From: JBHIBC01 sp046758905
Lineage (GTDB): Bacteria > Acidobacteriota > Polarisedimenticolia > Gp22-AA2
Reading direction: 5' to 3'
DNA length: 9,583 bases
NCBI GenBank assembly: GCA_046758905.1
Contig: JBHIBC010000091.1
Location: forward strand, 1-9,583
Shown: positions 1 to 6,620 of the stretch, one piece after another
How positions within the stretch are numbered: position 1 is the stretch's first letter
Layout: every line of letters starts with the position of its first letter
The notes under the pieces: model-generated
What the model saw: the letters and a program-made list of their open reading frames with translations, nothing else
What the model was told of the DNA's origin: nothing
Databases searched by the model: none
Position numbers and translations under genes: made by a program

Positions 1-86
1 GCGGACGGCCTGTCGGCGACCGCCTTTCCCTGGAGCCCGCGCTCGTGGGCGTTCCTGTCGGCAGAGGCCTTCTTTGGACTCGTCAT
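1..86 (-). CDS. N-terminal fragment of an unidentified protein (runs off left edge)
   Basis: An ATG at 84-86 (minus) opens a frame that stays open to base 1, giving 28 complete codons. The protein begins MTSPKKASADRNAHERG and continues LQGKAVADRPS. A purine-rich GAGGAG Shine-Dalgarno match lies 9 nt upstream (96-101), and a promoter-like pair lies at 132-158, so a real translation start is credible. The visible residues are polar and charged, with no signal peptide or membrane segment. The gene follows arginine decarboxylase on the same strand after 163 bp. An agmatine- or polyamine-using enzyme is therefore a reasonable guess; deoxyhypusine synthase-like proteins and agmatinases are candidates. 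Nothing in 28 residues identifies the family, so the function is left open. Confidence 0.5.
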   Translation of the reverse strand, partial: MTSPKKASADRNAHERGLQGKAVADRPS

Positions 87-131
87 GGGGTCCGGCTCCT
101 CATCCCGTCGCGCCTTCGACGTCCCGCCTAA

Positions 132-158
132 AGTATATCCGGGCGCCGGGGCGGTCAA
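132..158 (-). promoter_or_regulatory. Candidate sigma70-like promoter for the left-edge gene
   Basis: On the minus strand a TTGACC hexamer (153-158) and a TATACT hexamer (132-137) are each one base from consensus. The 15-nt spacer is shorter than the usual 17. The -10 lies about 45 nt upstream of the ATG at 86. The A/T-rich patch stands out in otherwise GC-rich sequence. The short spacer is the main reason for doubt. Confidence 0.35.
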
Positions 159-163
159 CAGCG

Positions 164-181
164 CCGCGACATCGGTCGCGG
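164..181 (-). terminator. Candidate hairpin between arginine decarboxylase and the next gene
   Basis: A perfect 7-bp inverted repeat, CCGCGAC (164-170) and GTCGCGG (175-181), encloses a 4-nt loop. It lies about 70 nt after the decarboxylase stop and just before the candidate promoter at 132-158. The minus-strand sequence after it (GGCGCTGTTGACC) has no U-tract, so it is not a classical intrinsic terminator. It could be a weak terminator, an mRNA-end hairpin or chance in GC-rich DNA. Confidence 0.25.
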
Positions 182-249
182 GCGGAGTCGGCGTCGCGGC
201 GCCGGCGGGGCGCCCGCGGAGGGAGGCGCGAGCTGTGGCGGCCTCGGTG

Positions 250-795
250 TCAGGGGATGAGGACGGCCGCGGCGACCACCGTCGTCCACCAGCCCCGCTT
301 GTCGCCGACGGCGGACTGGGTGACGTTCATGCTGCGGTAGATCTCGCCGCTGATCTTCCAGAGCTCCTTGCGCTCGTCGTAGGAGATGTCGGGGTCGAAC
401 GCCACCCCGGAGATCGTGGCCAGCATCTGGGCGGCCAGGTCCTCCGCGTAGTCGCCCGCCGCGTCCTCGGTCTGGCCGAACGAGTGGTGCTCGCTCAGAT
501 AGCCGTGCCGGCCGGGCCTGGCCGGGATCGCGATGCCGATCGACGCGGCGCAGAGGCGATGCGGCTCGTTGGTCTCCGCCTGGCTCATGACGCAGAACAC
601 CACCTCGCCCTGCCGCAGGTACCTGAGGCCCTGCGTCTTCGGGATGATCTTGCATCCGGGCGGGAAGATGCTGCTGACCCGCACCAGATTGAAGTGCGCG
701 ATCGAGGCGTTGCGCAGCGCCATCTCGAAGGAGGTCAGCTTCTCCCGGTGCCTGCCGACCCCTTTGGTCAGGAAGATCTTCTTGGAGACGAACAT
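250..795 (-). CDS. Pyruvoyl-dependent arginine decarboxylase
   Basis: This 181-residue protein matches the pyruvoyl-dependent arginine decarboxylase family, which converts arginine to agmatine and CO2 in the cytoplasm, the first step of polyamine synthesis from arginine. The family is made as a proenzyme that cleaves itself at a Ser-Ser bond, turning the second serine into the pyruvoyl cofactor. The matching site is VSSIFPPG, with Ser41-Ser42. GYLSEHHSFG (99-108) carries the conserved glutamate (E102), the likely proton donor. Length is typical of the family. I chose the ATG at 793-795, giving MFVSKKIFLTKG, because AGGGG lies 6 nt upstream (802-806). The longer frame to 870 would put its start inside the promoter at 860-889 and adds residues with no family character. 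The gene has its own promoter, and another gene follows on the same strand. The family symbol pdaD is used mainly for archaeal members, so no symbol is given. Confidence 0.93.
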   Translation of the reverse strand: MFVSKKIFLTKGVGRHREKLTSFEMALRNASIAHFNLVRVSSIFPPGCKIIPKTQGLRYLRQGEVVFCVMSQAETNEPHRLCAASIGIAIPARPGRHGYLSEHHSFGQTEDAAGDYAEDLAAQMLATISGVAFDPDISYDERKELWKISGEIYRSMNVTQSAVGDKRGWWTTVVAAAVLIP

Positions 796-859
796 GTGCG
801 GCCCCTGTGCGACGGTGCGGCGAGGCGGGAGGGGACGACGATCGGCCCGCACCCGCGTC

Positions 860-889
860 CTTATACACAATGGCCGGACGGAGGGTCAA
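860..889 (-). promoter_or_regulatory. Sigma70-like promoter of the arginine decarboxylase gene
   Basis: On the minus strand TTGACC (884-889) and TATAAG (860-865) each match consensus at 5 of 6 bases, with an 18-nt spacer. Transcription would start near base 853, giving a leader of about 58 nt before the ATG at 795. It lies in the 117-bp gap after the redoxin stop, so the decarboxylase is probably transcribed independently of the upstream copper and redoxin genes. Confidence 0.6.
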
Positions 890-912
890 GGCTGGGCGGT
901 CGGCGAGCGAGC

Positions 913-1557
913 TCAGCTCCTCTTCCGGCTCCACTTGACGCTGCAGCCGAACGCCCTGGTCTCGGAGACCGGCACCTGCTTCCCGGCCGCGAGCGCCTCC
1001 AGGGCGGCCCGGAAGTCGCGGCTGGTGACGTCGTTCTCCTCGAGCGAGTCGTCCACCCTGCCGCGATAGGCGAGCCTCCCGTCGGCGTCGAGGAGGAAGA
1101 CGTGCGGGGTCACGCGCGCCCCGTAGGCCGCGGCGACCTCCTGCGTCTCGTCGACGACGTAAGGGTAGGGGAATCCCTTCTCCTCGGCACGGGCCACCAT
1201 CTGCTCGAACGCGTCTCCCGGGACCCTCGCCGGGTCGTTGGGGTTGATGGCGATGAAGTGGATCCCCTCGGGCTGGAAGGCGTTCGCCAGATCGATGAGC
1301 CGATCCTCATAGCCTCTGGAGTAGGGACACTGGTTGCAGGTGAAGATGATCGCGGTCCCCTTGAGCCCGGCCACCGAGTCGAGGGAGTACGTCTTCCCGT
1401 CGGTGCCCCTGAGGTGGAAGTCGGGCCCCGCGGCGCCGATCGGCAGCTCGTCCGCGCCGAGCGCGGGAAGCGACACGAGGCAGGCGAGCGCCGCGGCGGC
1501 GGCCGCGGGCAGGAGACGGGCGGGTGGCGGTGCGGAGCGGGTCGACAACGGGTGCAT
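913..1557 (-). CDS. Exported thioredoxin-like (redoxin) protein with CxxC motif
   Basis: This is a 214-residue protein. The N-terminus has a basic start and a hydrophobic stretch (about 17-34, ending SLPALGA), which looks like a signal peptide, so it should act outside the cytoplasm. The rest is a thioredoxin fold of the AhpC/TSA-redoxin type: GPDFHLRGTDGK (44-55) is the usual opening, FTCNQCPYS (72-80) carries the C74-C77 pair, and T150-P151 in ARVTPHVFLLD is the cis-proline position. A third cysteine sits in the tail motif FGCSVKW (C205), as in the CNHCP-type redoxins I recall. The partner substrate is unknown; thiol-disulfide exchange or peroxide reduction are both possible. The start is well supported: a perfect AGGAGG (1565-1570) lies 7 nt before the ATG. 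It lies 162 bp after the copper ATPase stop on the same strand, suggesting a shared role in copper or redox stress. Confidence 0.85.
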   Translation of the reverse strand: MHPLSTRSAPPPARLLPAAAAAALACLVSLPALGADELPIGAAGPDFHLRGTDGKTYSLDSVAGLKGTAIIFTCNQCPYSRGYEDRLIDLANAFQPEGIHFIAINPNDPARVPGDAFEQMVARAEEKGFPYPYVVDETQEVAAAYGARVTPHVFLLDADGRLAYRGRVDDSLEENDVTSRDFRAALEALAAGKQVPVSETRAFGCSVKWSRKRS

Positions 1558-1564
1558 CGCGATT

Positions 1565-1570
1565 CCTCCT
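1565..1570 (-). promoter_or_regulatory. Strong ribosome binding site of the redoxin gene
   Basis: The minus strand reads AGGAGG, a full Shine-Dalgarno core, 7 nt before the ATG at 1557. It is the strongest such site I found in the window and fixes the redoxin start. Confidence 0.75.
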
Positions 1571-1660
1571 CGTAGGGGCCGGGACGCGCGTGCCGCCGGA
1601 AGGCGCGTCGATCCGGCGCTGCCGGCCGGCGCGGCCCGACCCGGTTGAGCCTCAAGAGCC

Positions 1661-1698
1661 CGACTACTCTACAACAGCCGGACCCGATGGAGTAGTCG
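1661..1698. repeat. 9-bp inverted repeat between copper ATPase and redoxin genes
   Basis: CGACTACTC (1661-1669) and GAGTAGTCG (1690-1698) are perfect reverse complements separated by 20 nt. The repeat begins 21 nt after the ATPase stop and about 100 nt before the redoxin start. No T-tract follows on the minus strand, so it is a poor intrinsic terminator. It could be a two-half-site operator or an mRNA-processing or attenuation hairpin. A weak -10-like TAGAGT overlaps the minus-strand distal arm. Confidence 0.45.
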
Positions 1699-1719
1699 CG
1701 GCCGCCCGGGGCGCCGCGC

Positions 1720-3906
1720 TCAGAGCCGCAGGCGCCGCAGGCGCAGCGCGTTGCCGATCACCGTCACCGAGCTGAGGCTCATCGCCGCGCTGGCGACCAT
1801 CGGGCTCAGGAGCAGCCCGAAGAACGGGTACAGCGCGCCGGCGGCCAGGGGCACGCAGACGGCGTTGTAGGCGAACGCGAAGAACAGGTTCTGGCGGATG
1901 TTACGCATCGTCGCGCGGCTGAGCCGCCGGGCGCGGACGATGCCCCGCAGATCTCCCTTGACCAGCGTGACGCCGGCGCTGGCCAGCGCCACGTCCGCCC
2001 CCGTCCCCATGGCGATCCCGACATCGGCGCTCGCAAGCGCCGGAGCGTCGTTGACCCCGTCGCCCGCCATGGCCACCGAGCGTCCCTCGGAGCGCAGCCT
2101 CCGGACCACGGCGGCCTTCTGATCGGGGAGCACCTCCGGGACCACCTCCCGGATCCCGAGCCGCCGCGCGACCGCTTCGGCGCTCGCCCGGTGGTCTCCG
2201 GTCAGCATCAGGATGCGCAGCCCCTCGCGGCGCAGCGCCCGCACCGCCTCCGGGGTTGACTCCTTGATCGGGTCGGTGACCGCCAGCAACCCTGCGGGCC
2301 TGCCGCCGATCGCCACGAAGAGCGTGGTGTGGCCCTCCTCCCGGAGCGCCTCGGCCCGGCGGGCGAGCTCGGCGCGACCCGGGTCGGCGCCTACGTCCCG
2401 CATCAGCGCCTCGCTGCCGACCGCCACCGCGCGGCCGTCGACCGTCCCGCGGATCCCGCGCCCGGGCAGCGCCCGGAACTCCCGGGCGGCCCCGAGGGCC
2501 AGCGAGCGCGCGGACGCCTCCTTCAGGATCGCCTCGGCCACCGGATGCTCGCTGCCGCGCTCCAGCGATGCCGCGGCGCGCAGCAGATCGTCCTCGCTCA
2601 TCCCGCCATGGGCCACGACCCTGGTCAGCCGCGGCCTGCCCTCGGTGAGCGTCCCGGTCTTGTCGACCACCAGGGTGTCCACCCTCTCCAGGACCTCCAG
2701 GACCTCCGCGTTGCGGATCAGCACGCCGGCCGACGCCCCGCGCCCGGTGCCGACCATGACCGACATCGGGGTGGCCAGGCCGAGCGCGCACGGGCAGGCG
2801 ATGATCATCACGGCGATCGCCGCGAGCAGCGCGTGCGCCATGCGCGGCTCGGGACCGAGGAGGCTCCAGGCGATCGCCGCCAGGACGGCCACGCCGATCA
2901 CGGCCGGCACGAAGTAGGCGGCGACCAGGTCCGCCACGCGCTGGATGGGGGCGCGGCTGCGCTGCGCCTCCGCCACCAGGCTGACGATCTGCGCCAGCAC
3001 CGTCTCGGCGCCGACCCGCTCCGCCCGCATGATGAAGCTCCCGGCGCCGTTCACGGTTCCGCCGATGACGCCGTCGCCCGGACCCTTGAGCACCGGGACC
3101 GGCTCGCCGGTCACCATCGACTCGTCGACGTAGCTGCTCCCGTCGAGCACCCGTCCGTCGACCGGCACCTTGTCGCCCGGGCGGACCCGGAGCCGGTCGC
3201 CGCGCGCCACCCGGTCCAGGGGGACATCGGTCTCGGAGCCGTCGTCGCCGACCCTGCGGGCCATCGGGGGAGCGAGGTCAAGCAGGGCCCGCAGCGCGCC
3301 GCGGGTGCGCCCGCGGGCACGCAGCTCGAGGACCTGGCCGAGCAGCACCAAGACGGTGATCGCCGCCGCGGTCTCGAAGTAGACCGGCACTTCACCCGCG
3401 GTCCGGAACGCCTCCGGGAAGATCCCCGGGGCGATGGTGGCGGCGGCGCTGTAAAGATAGGCCGTCCCGGTGCCGGCGGCGATCAGGGTGAACATGTTGA
3501 GGCGACGGGCGGCGAGGGAGCTCCAGCCGCGGGCGAAGAACGGCCAGCCGCAATAAAGCACCACGGGCGTGCCCAGGGCGAACTGGGCCCAGGCCGGGGC
3601 GCGGCCCGCCCGGGCGAGCAGCGCCCCGAGTGGAGGGATCAGCTCGGACATGGCGATCAGGAACAGGGGAGCCGTCAGGGCCGCGCCGATCCAGAGCCGC
3701 CGGGTCATCTCCCGCAGCTCGGAGCTGTCCTCCTCGCCGGCTTGCTCCGACAGGGGCTCGAGCGCCATGCCGCACGAGGGACACGATCCCGGCCCCTCCA
3801 GCCGGACCTCGGGGTGCATGGGACAGGTGTAGATCACGCCGGCGCCGGACCTTCCGGGATCCTCCCGCGTGCCGCGGACCGGGCCGCGCGCGCCGCCCCC
3901 GATCAT
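1720..3906 (-). CDS. copA: Copper-translocating P1B-type ATPase with N-terminal HMBD
   Basis: This 728-residue inner-membrane pump uses ATP to export metal, most likely Cu(I). In order: a heavy-metal-binding domain (YTCPMHPEV at 26-34, CPSCGM at 42-47), membrane helices from about 70, the actuator-domain TGE (266-268), the metal-binding CPC in the membrane (371-373), the phosphorylated aspartate in DKTGT (D415), SEHP of the nucleotide domain (452-455), and GDGVND (615-620). YN (680-681) and MSLSS (709-713) in the last helices are the signature of the Cu(I) subgroup, which argues against Zn/Cd/Pb pumps. There is no HMA (GMTCxxC) domain; the HMBD is the only soluble metal site. It lies 28 bp after the amidohydrolase gene and is probably cotranscribed with it. 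The start is uncertain: the ATG at 3906 has only a weak GGGG 7 nt upstream, and an in-frame GTG (codon 24, 3835-3837) sits directly before the HMBD. The symbol copA is by family. Confidence 0.93.
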   Translation of the reverse strand: MIGGGARGPVRGTREDPGRSGAGVIYTCPMHPEVRLEGPGSCPSCGMALEPLSEQAGEEDSSELREMTRRLWIGAALTAPLFLIAMSELIPPLGALLARAGRAPAWAQFALGTPVVLYCGWPFFARGWSSLAARRLNMFTLIAAGTGTAYLYSAAATIAPGIFPEAFRTAGEVPVYFETAAAITVLVLLGQVLELRARGRTRGALRALLDLAPPMARRVGDDGSETDVPLDRVARGDRLRVRPGDKVPVDGRVLDGSSYVDESMVTGEPVPVLKGPGDGVIGGTVNGAGSFIMRAERVGAETVLAQIVSLVAEAQRSRAPIQRVADLVAAYFVPAVIGVAVLAAIAWSLLGPEPRMAHALLAAIAVMIIACPCALGLATPMSVMVGTGRGASAGVLIRNAEVLEVLERVDTLVVDKTGTLTEGRPRLTRVVAHGGMSEDDLLRAAASLERGSEHPVAEAILKEASARSLALGAAREFRALPGRGIRGTVDGRAVAVGSEALMRDVGADPGRAELARRAEALREEGHTTLFVAIGGRPAGLLAVTDPIKESTPEAVRALRREGLRILMLTGDHRASAEAVARRLGIREVVPEVLPDQKAAVVRRLRSEGRSVAMAGDGVNDAPALASADVGIAMGTGADVALASAGVTLVKGDLRGIVRARRLSRATMRNIRQNLFFAFAYNAVCVPLAAGALYPFFGLLLSPMVASAAMSLSSVTVIGNALRLRRLRL

Positions 3907-3934
3907 CTCCGTGCCCCGCGCTCGTGAGCCGCCA

Positions 3935-6535
3935 TCAACGCCATTTCGCGTACAGCTCGGTGTGCATCGTCGTGAGGGGGACCGGCCGGCCCGCGATCAT
4001 CAGGTGCCGGAGGCGGGCGACGGGCTGCAGCGGATCCCCTCCGGTGACGATCAGATCGGCGCGCAGCCCCGGAGCCAGGCGGCCGATCCGATCGGAGACG
4101 CCGAAGATCTCCGCCGCGTTGGCCGTGAGCCCGCGGATCGCCTCCTCCCAGGGCAGCCCGTAGGCGACGGCCAGCGCCGCCTCGTACGGCAGCATGCGGG
4201 CATCGAGAGAGCCGCTCGACTGGAAGGCGATCTTCACGCCGGCGGCGTGCAGGCGCGCCGCGTTCTCGTAGATGGCCCCGAGCGTCTCGACCCGCTCCGG
4301 CTGGGTGGAGACGGGACCGACCACGACCGGGATGTTCTTGGCGGCGAGAATATCTGCGACCTTATAGGCTTCTGTCCCATAGCTCAGGATCAACTTGAGG
4401 TCGAATTCGTCCGCGAGTCGCACCGCCGTCAGGATGTCGTCCACCCGGTGCGCGCGGGCGAAGAGCGGCCGCCTCCCGTCCAGGACCGGGAGGAGCGCCT
4501 CCATCCGGAGATCTCTGTCGGGAGGAACGGGCGGTCCGCTCCCCGCGGCGATGCTGCCGTCGGCGCGCGCCTTCCTGCGTGCCTCGTAGTGCTCCCACTT
4601 GGCGCGGTAGTTCGCGGCGCCCGAGAGCGCTCCGCGCAGCACGGCGGCGATCCCCATCCGCGTGGCGGGGGACCGATGGCGCGGCCCGGAGCGGCCCTTC
4701 GGCGGCTCGCCGAAGTTGACCGCCAGCGCGACATCCTCCGCGATCAGCGCCTCTGCGGGGGAGCGGCCGGCCAGGCCCACGAGCCCCCCCAGCCCGGCGA
4801 TCACGTTCCCCTCGCCGGGGGCGATGAACGCCGAGGTGATACCATGAACGCGCGTCACCGGGATGGCGGCGCTCTCGAGGTTGTAGGCGTCGAGCACCCG
4901 GAGGTGCGGCAGCACCGGGTCGCTCCCCTCGTCCTCGTCCCGCATGGCCTGGACCAAGTCGATCTCCCTGAGGCCGAGATAGGACCTCGAGTCGATGAAG
5001 CCGGGGAAGACCCACAGCCCCGTGGCGTCGATGACGGTCGCGCCCGGGGGCGGGGCAAGCCCCGCGCCGACCTCCCGGATGACGCCGCGCTCGACCACCA
5101 CCGTCGCGCCGTCGATCGGCGGCCCGTCCATGGTGAAGACCCGCCCCCCGACAACCGCGTACAGCCCCGCGTCGTTCACCGGCGCCGGCGCCGGCACCAG
5201 CTCCCCGGGCGGCGGCGCCGAGGGACCCTCGGGGAAGTCGGGCGCGGGCGGGACCGAGTCCGGCGTCGGGATCTCCGGGCGTTGGTAGACCACCTCGCCG
5301 TCGATCAGGGTCGTCTCGACCAGCGCGTAGACGTCGAGCGGGTGGCGCGTGAAGATGGCGATGTCGGCGTCCTTGCCGACCTCGAGCGATCCCACCCGGT
5401 CGTCGACGCCGAGGGCGGAGGCGGCGTTCAGCGTGATCGCCCTGAGCGCGTCGTCGACGGACAGGCCGTAGCGCGCCGCGACGGCCGCCTCGGTGTACAG
5501 CCTCTGGACGAGGTTGCCGGAGTCGGAGTGGATGCTGACCCGGACCCCCTCCCGCGCCAGCATGGCGGCGTTGTGCGGGATCCCCTCCCAGGCCTCAACC
5601 TTGTACCCCCACCAGTGCGCGAAGGTGGCGACCGCGATGTCCCGCCGCTTCAGCTCGTCGGCGATCTTGTACCCCTCGAGGCAGTGCTGGAAGGAGGCGA
5701 CGCGAAACCCATACTCGTCCGCGACCTCCAGGAACCGCAGGATCTCCGCCGGGCGGTAGCTGTGGACGTGGACCAGCACGCGTCCCTCGAGGACGTCCGA
5801 CAGGACCTCGAGCTCCATGTCCCGATCCGGAGGCGCCTTCCGCGCGAGGGGGTCGCCCGCGTTCCAGGCCTCCCACTTGGCCTGGTAGTTGCGGGCGCGG
5901 GTGAACGCCTCGCGCAGGAGCGCCAGATTGCCCATCCGGGTGGAGGGAGCGGCGTCGCGGCGCCCGTACACCCGCTTCGGGTTCTCCCCCAGGGCCATCT
6001 TGATGCCCTGCGGGGCGCCCTCGAACCGCAGGCGCTCGAGGTCCACCGTCGGCCTGAGCTTGATGGTGAGCCCCTCGCCGCCGATCAGGTTGCCGCTGCC
6101 GGGGATGATCTGCACCGTGGTCACCCCGCCGGCCCGAGCCCTCTCGAATTCCGGATCCTCGGTGTGGATCGCGTCCGCCGCCCGCATGTCGGCGGTCACG
6201 GGGTCGGTCATCTCGTTGCCGTCCGCGTTGGCCTCGATCTCCGGCCAGGGGTACACGCCCATGTGCGAGTGAGTGTCGACGATCCCCGGCATCACGAAGC
6301 GCCCGCGGGCGTCGATCACCCGCGCGCCGGGAGGCCCTTCGAGGGCGTGTCCGATGGCGGCGATCCGCCCGTCCCGGATCAGCAGGTCGCCGCCCTCGAT
6401 CGTGCCGTCGGTGATGGTCAGCAGCGTGCCCCCGCGGATCAGGATCGGCTCTGCGGCGCTGGCTTCCGGCGCCGCGAGGGGCGGGGCGCACAAGGCGACG
6501 GAGAGGACGAGACCGGGCGCGAGTCGATAGCACAA
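3935..6535 (-). CDS. Exported tandem amidohydrolase; second half lacks metal ligands
   Basis: This 866-residue protein is built of two amidohydrolase-superfamily halves similar to imidazolonepropionase-like hydrolases. A signal-peptide-like N-terminus (LVLSVALCAPPLAAPEASA) suggests a periplasmic or extracellular role. Half 1 (about 30-418) has the opening ILIRGGTLLTI, metal-binding HSH in VDTHSHMG (H89, H91), VHVHSYRP (256, 258), FQHCLEGYK (H284) and IHSDSGN (H336, D338). A Pro-rich linker (about 419-455) leads to half 2, which repeats the layout (RMG, NYxAKWE, PPDRD, YKxAD) but has SRS (516-518) in place of HxH, RAH at 694-696, Y719, Q772 and S774 in place of the other ligands. Only half 1 is likely catalytic; the substrate is unknown, with cyclic amides or dipeptides plausible. 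The best start is TTG at 6533-6535, with GGGAGG 9 nt upstream; the frame runs open to 6973, but no ATG or GTG occurs in the 26 codons before the TTG and the extension is Arg/Pro-rich. First gene of a probable operon with copA. Confidence 0.88.
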   Translation of the reverse strand: MCYRLAPGLVLSVALCAPPLAAPEASAAEPILIRGGTLLTITDGTIEGGDLLIRDGRIAAIGHALEGPPGARVIDARGRFVMPGIVDTHSHMGVYPWPEIEANADGNEMTDPVTADMRAADAIHTEDPEFERARAGGVTTVQIIPGSGNLIGGEGLTIKLRPTVDLERLRFEGAPQGIKMALGENPKRVYGRRDAAPSTRMGNLALLREAFTRARNYQAKWEAWNAGDPLARKAPPDRDMELEVLSDVLEGRVLVHVHSYRPAEILRFLEVADEYGFRVASFQHCLEGYKIADELKRRDIAVATFAHWWGYKVEAWEGIPHNAAMLAREGVRVSIHSDSGNLVQRLYTEAAVAARYGLSVDDALRAITLNAASALGVDDRVGSLEVGKDADIAIFTRHPLDVYALVETTLIDGEVVYQRPEIPTPDSVPPAPDFPEGPSAPPPGELVPAPAPVNDAGLYAVVGGRVFTMDGPPIDGATVVVERGVIREVGAGLAPPPGATVIDATGLWVFPGFIDSRSYLGLREIDLVQAMRDEDEGSDPVLPHLRVLDAYNLESAAIPVTRVHGITSAFIAPGEGNVIAGLGGLVGLAGRSPAEALIAEDVALAVNFGEPPKGRSGPRHRSPATRMGIAAVLRGALSGAANYRAKWEHYEARRKARADGSIAAGSGPPVPPDRDLRMEALLPVLDGRRPLFARAHRVDDILTAVRLADEFDLKLILSYGTEAYKVADILAAKNIPVVVGPVSTQPERVETLGAIYENAARLHAAGVKIAFQSSGSLDARMLPYEAALAVAYGLPWEEAIRGLTANAAEIFGVSDRIGRLAPGLRADLIVTGGDPLQPVARLRHLMIAGRPVPLTTMHTELYAKWR

Positions 6536-6544
6536 TGTCGTGGA

Positions 6545-6550
6545 CCTCCC
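6545..6550 (-). promoter_or_regulatory. Ribosome binding site deciding the TTG start of the amidohydrolase
   Basis: The minus strand reads GGGAGG, 9 nt before a TTG codon that opens directly into the signal peptide. No ATG or GTG exists in this frame nearby, so this site is the main argument for a rare TTG start. Confidence 0.6.
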
Positions 6551-6557
6551 ATCGATG

Positions 6558-6584
6558 CCGTCCCCTCCGGACCCGAGGGGACGG
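6558..6584. repeat. 10-bp-stem hairpin in the amidohydrolase leader
   Basis: CCGTCCCCTC (6558-6567) and GAGGGGACGG (6575-6584) are perfect reverse complements around a 7-nt loop. If transcription starts near 6604, the hairpin lies in the untranslated leader, 7 nt upstream of the GGGAGG ribosome site. It could influence mRNA stability or translation, or serve as a protein-binding dyad next to the plus-strand promoter. No U-tract follows, so it is not a standard terminator. Confidence 0.5.
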
Positions 6585-6590
6585 GGTCGG

Positions 6591-6620
6591 TTGTCCTGAA
6601 AGGGCGACCGATTGTAGCAT
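6591..6620 (+). promoter_or_regulatory. Candidate promoter for the alpha/beta hydrolase gene
   Basis: TTGTCC (6591-6596) and TAGCAT (6615-6620) each match consensus at 4 of 6 bases, with an 18-nt spacer. Transcription would start near 6627, about 25 nt before the ATG at 6652. It overlaps the minus-strand -10 element and the palindrome at 6617-6628. Confidence 0.35.

Noticed and set aside
796..870. 25-codon extension of arginine decarboxylase
   Set aside because: Its start codon would overlap the promoter's -10 region, upstream of the predicted transcript start; the ATG at 795 has a ribosome site and a family-like N-terminus.
85..1575. Long plus-strand open frame of 496 codons
   Set aside because: It lies antisense to the decarboxylase and redoxin genes, is Arg/Gly/Pro-rich without domains, and arises from stop-poor high-GC DNA.
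2329..3927. Plus-strand open frame of 532 codons opposite copA
   Set aside because: It is the antisense shadow of a convincing P-type ATPase; the translation is low-complexity with no motif.
5171..5281. GGCGCC-rich repeat in the amidohydrolase linker
   Set aside because: It encodes the Pro/Ala-rich inter-domain linker and is explained by codon bias rather than being a separate element.
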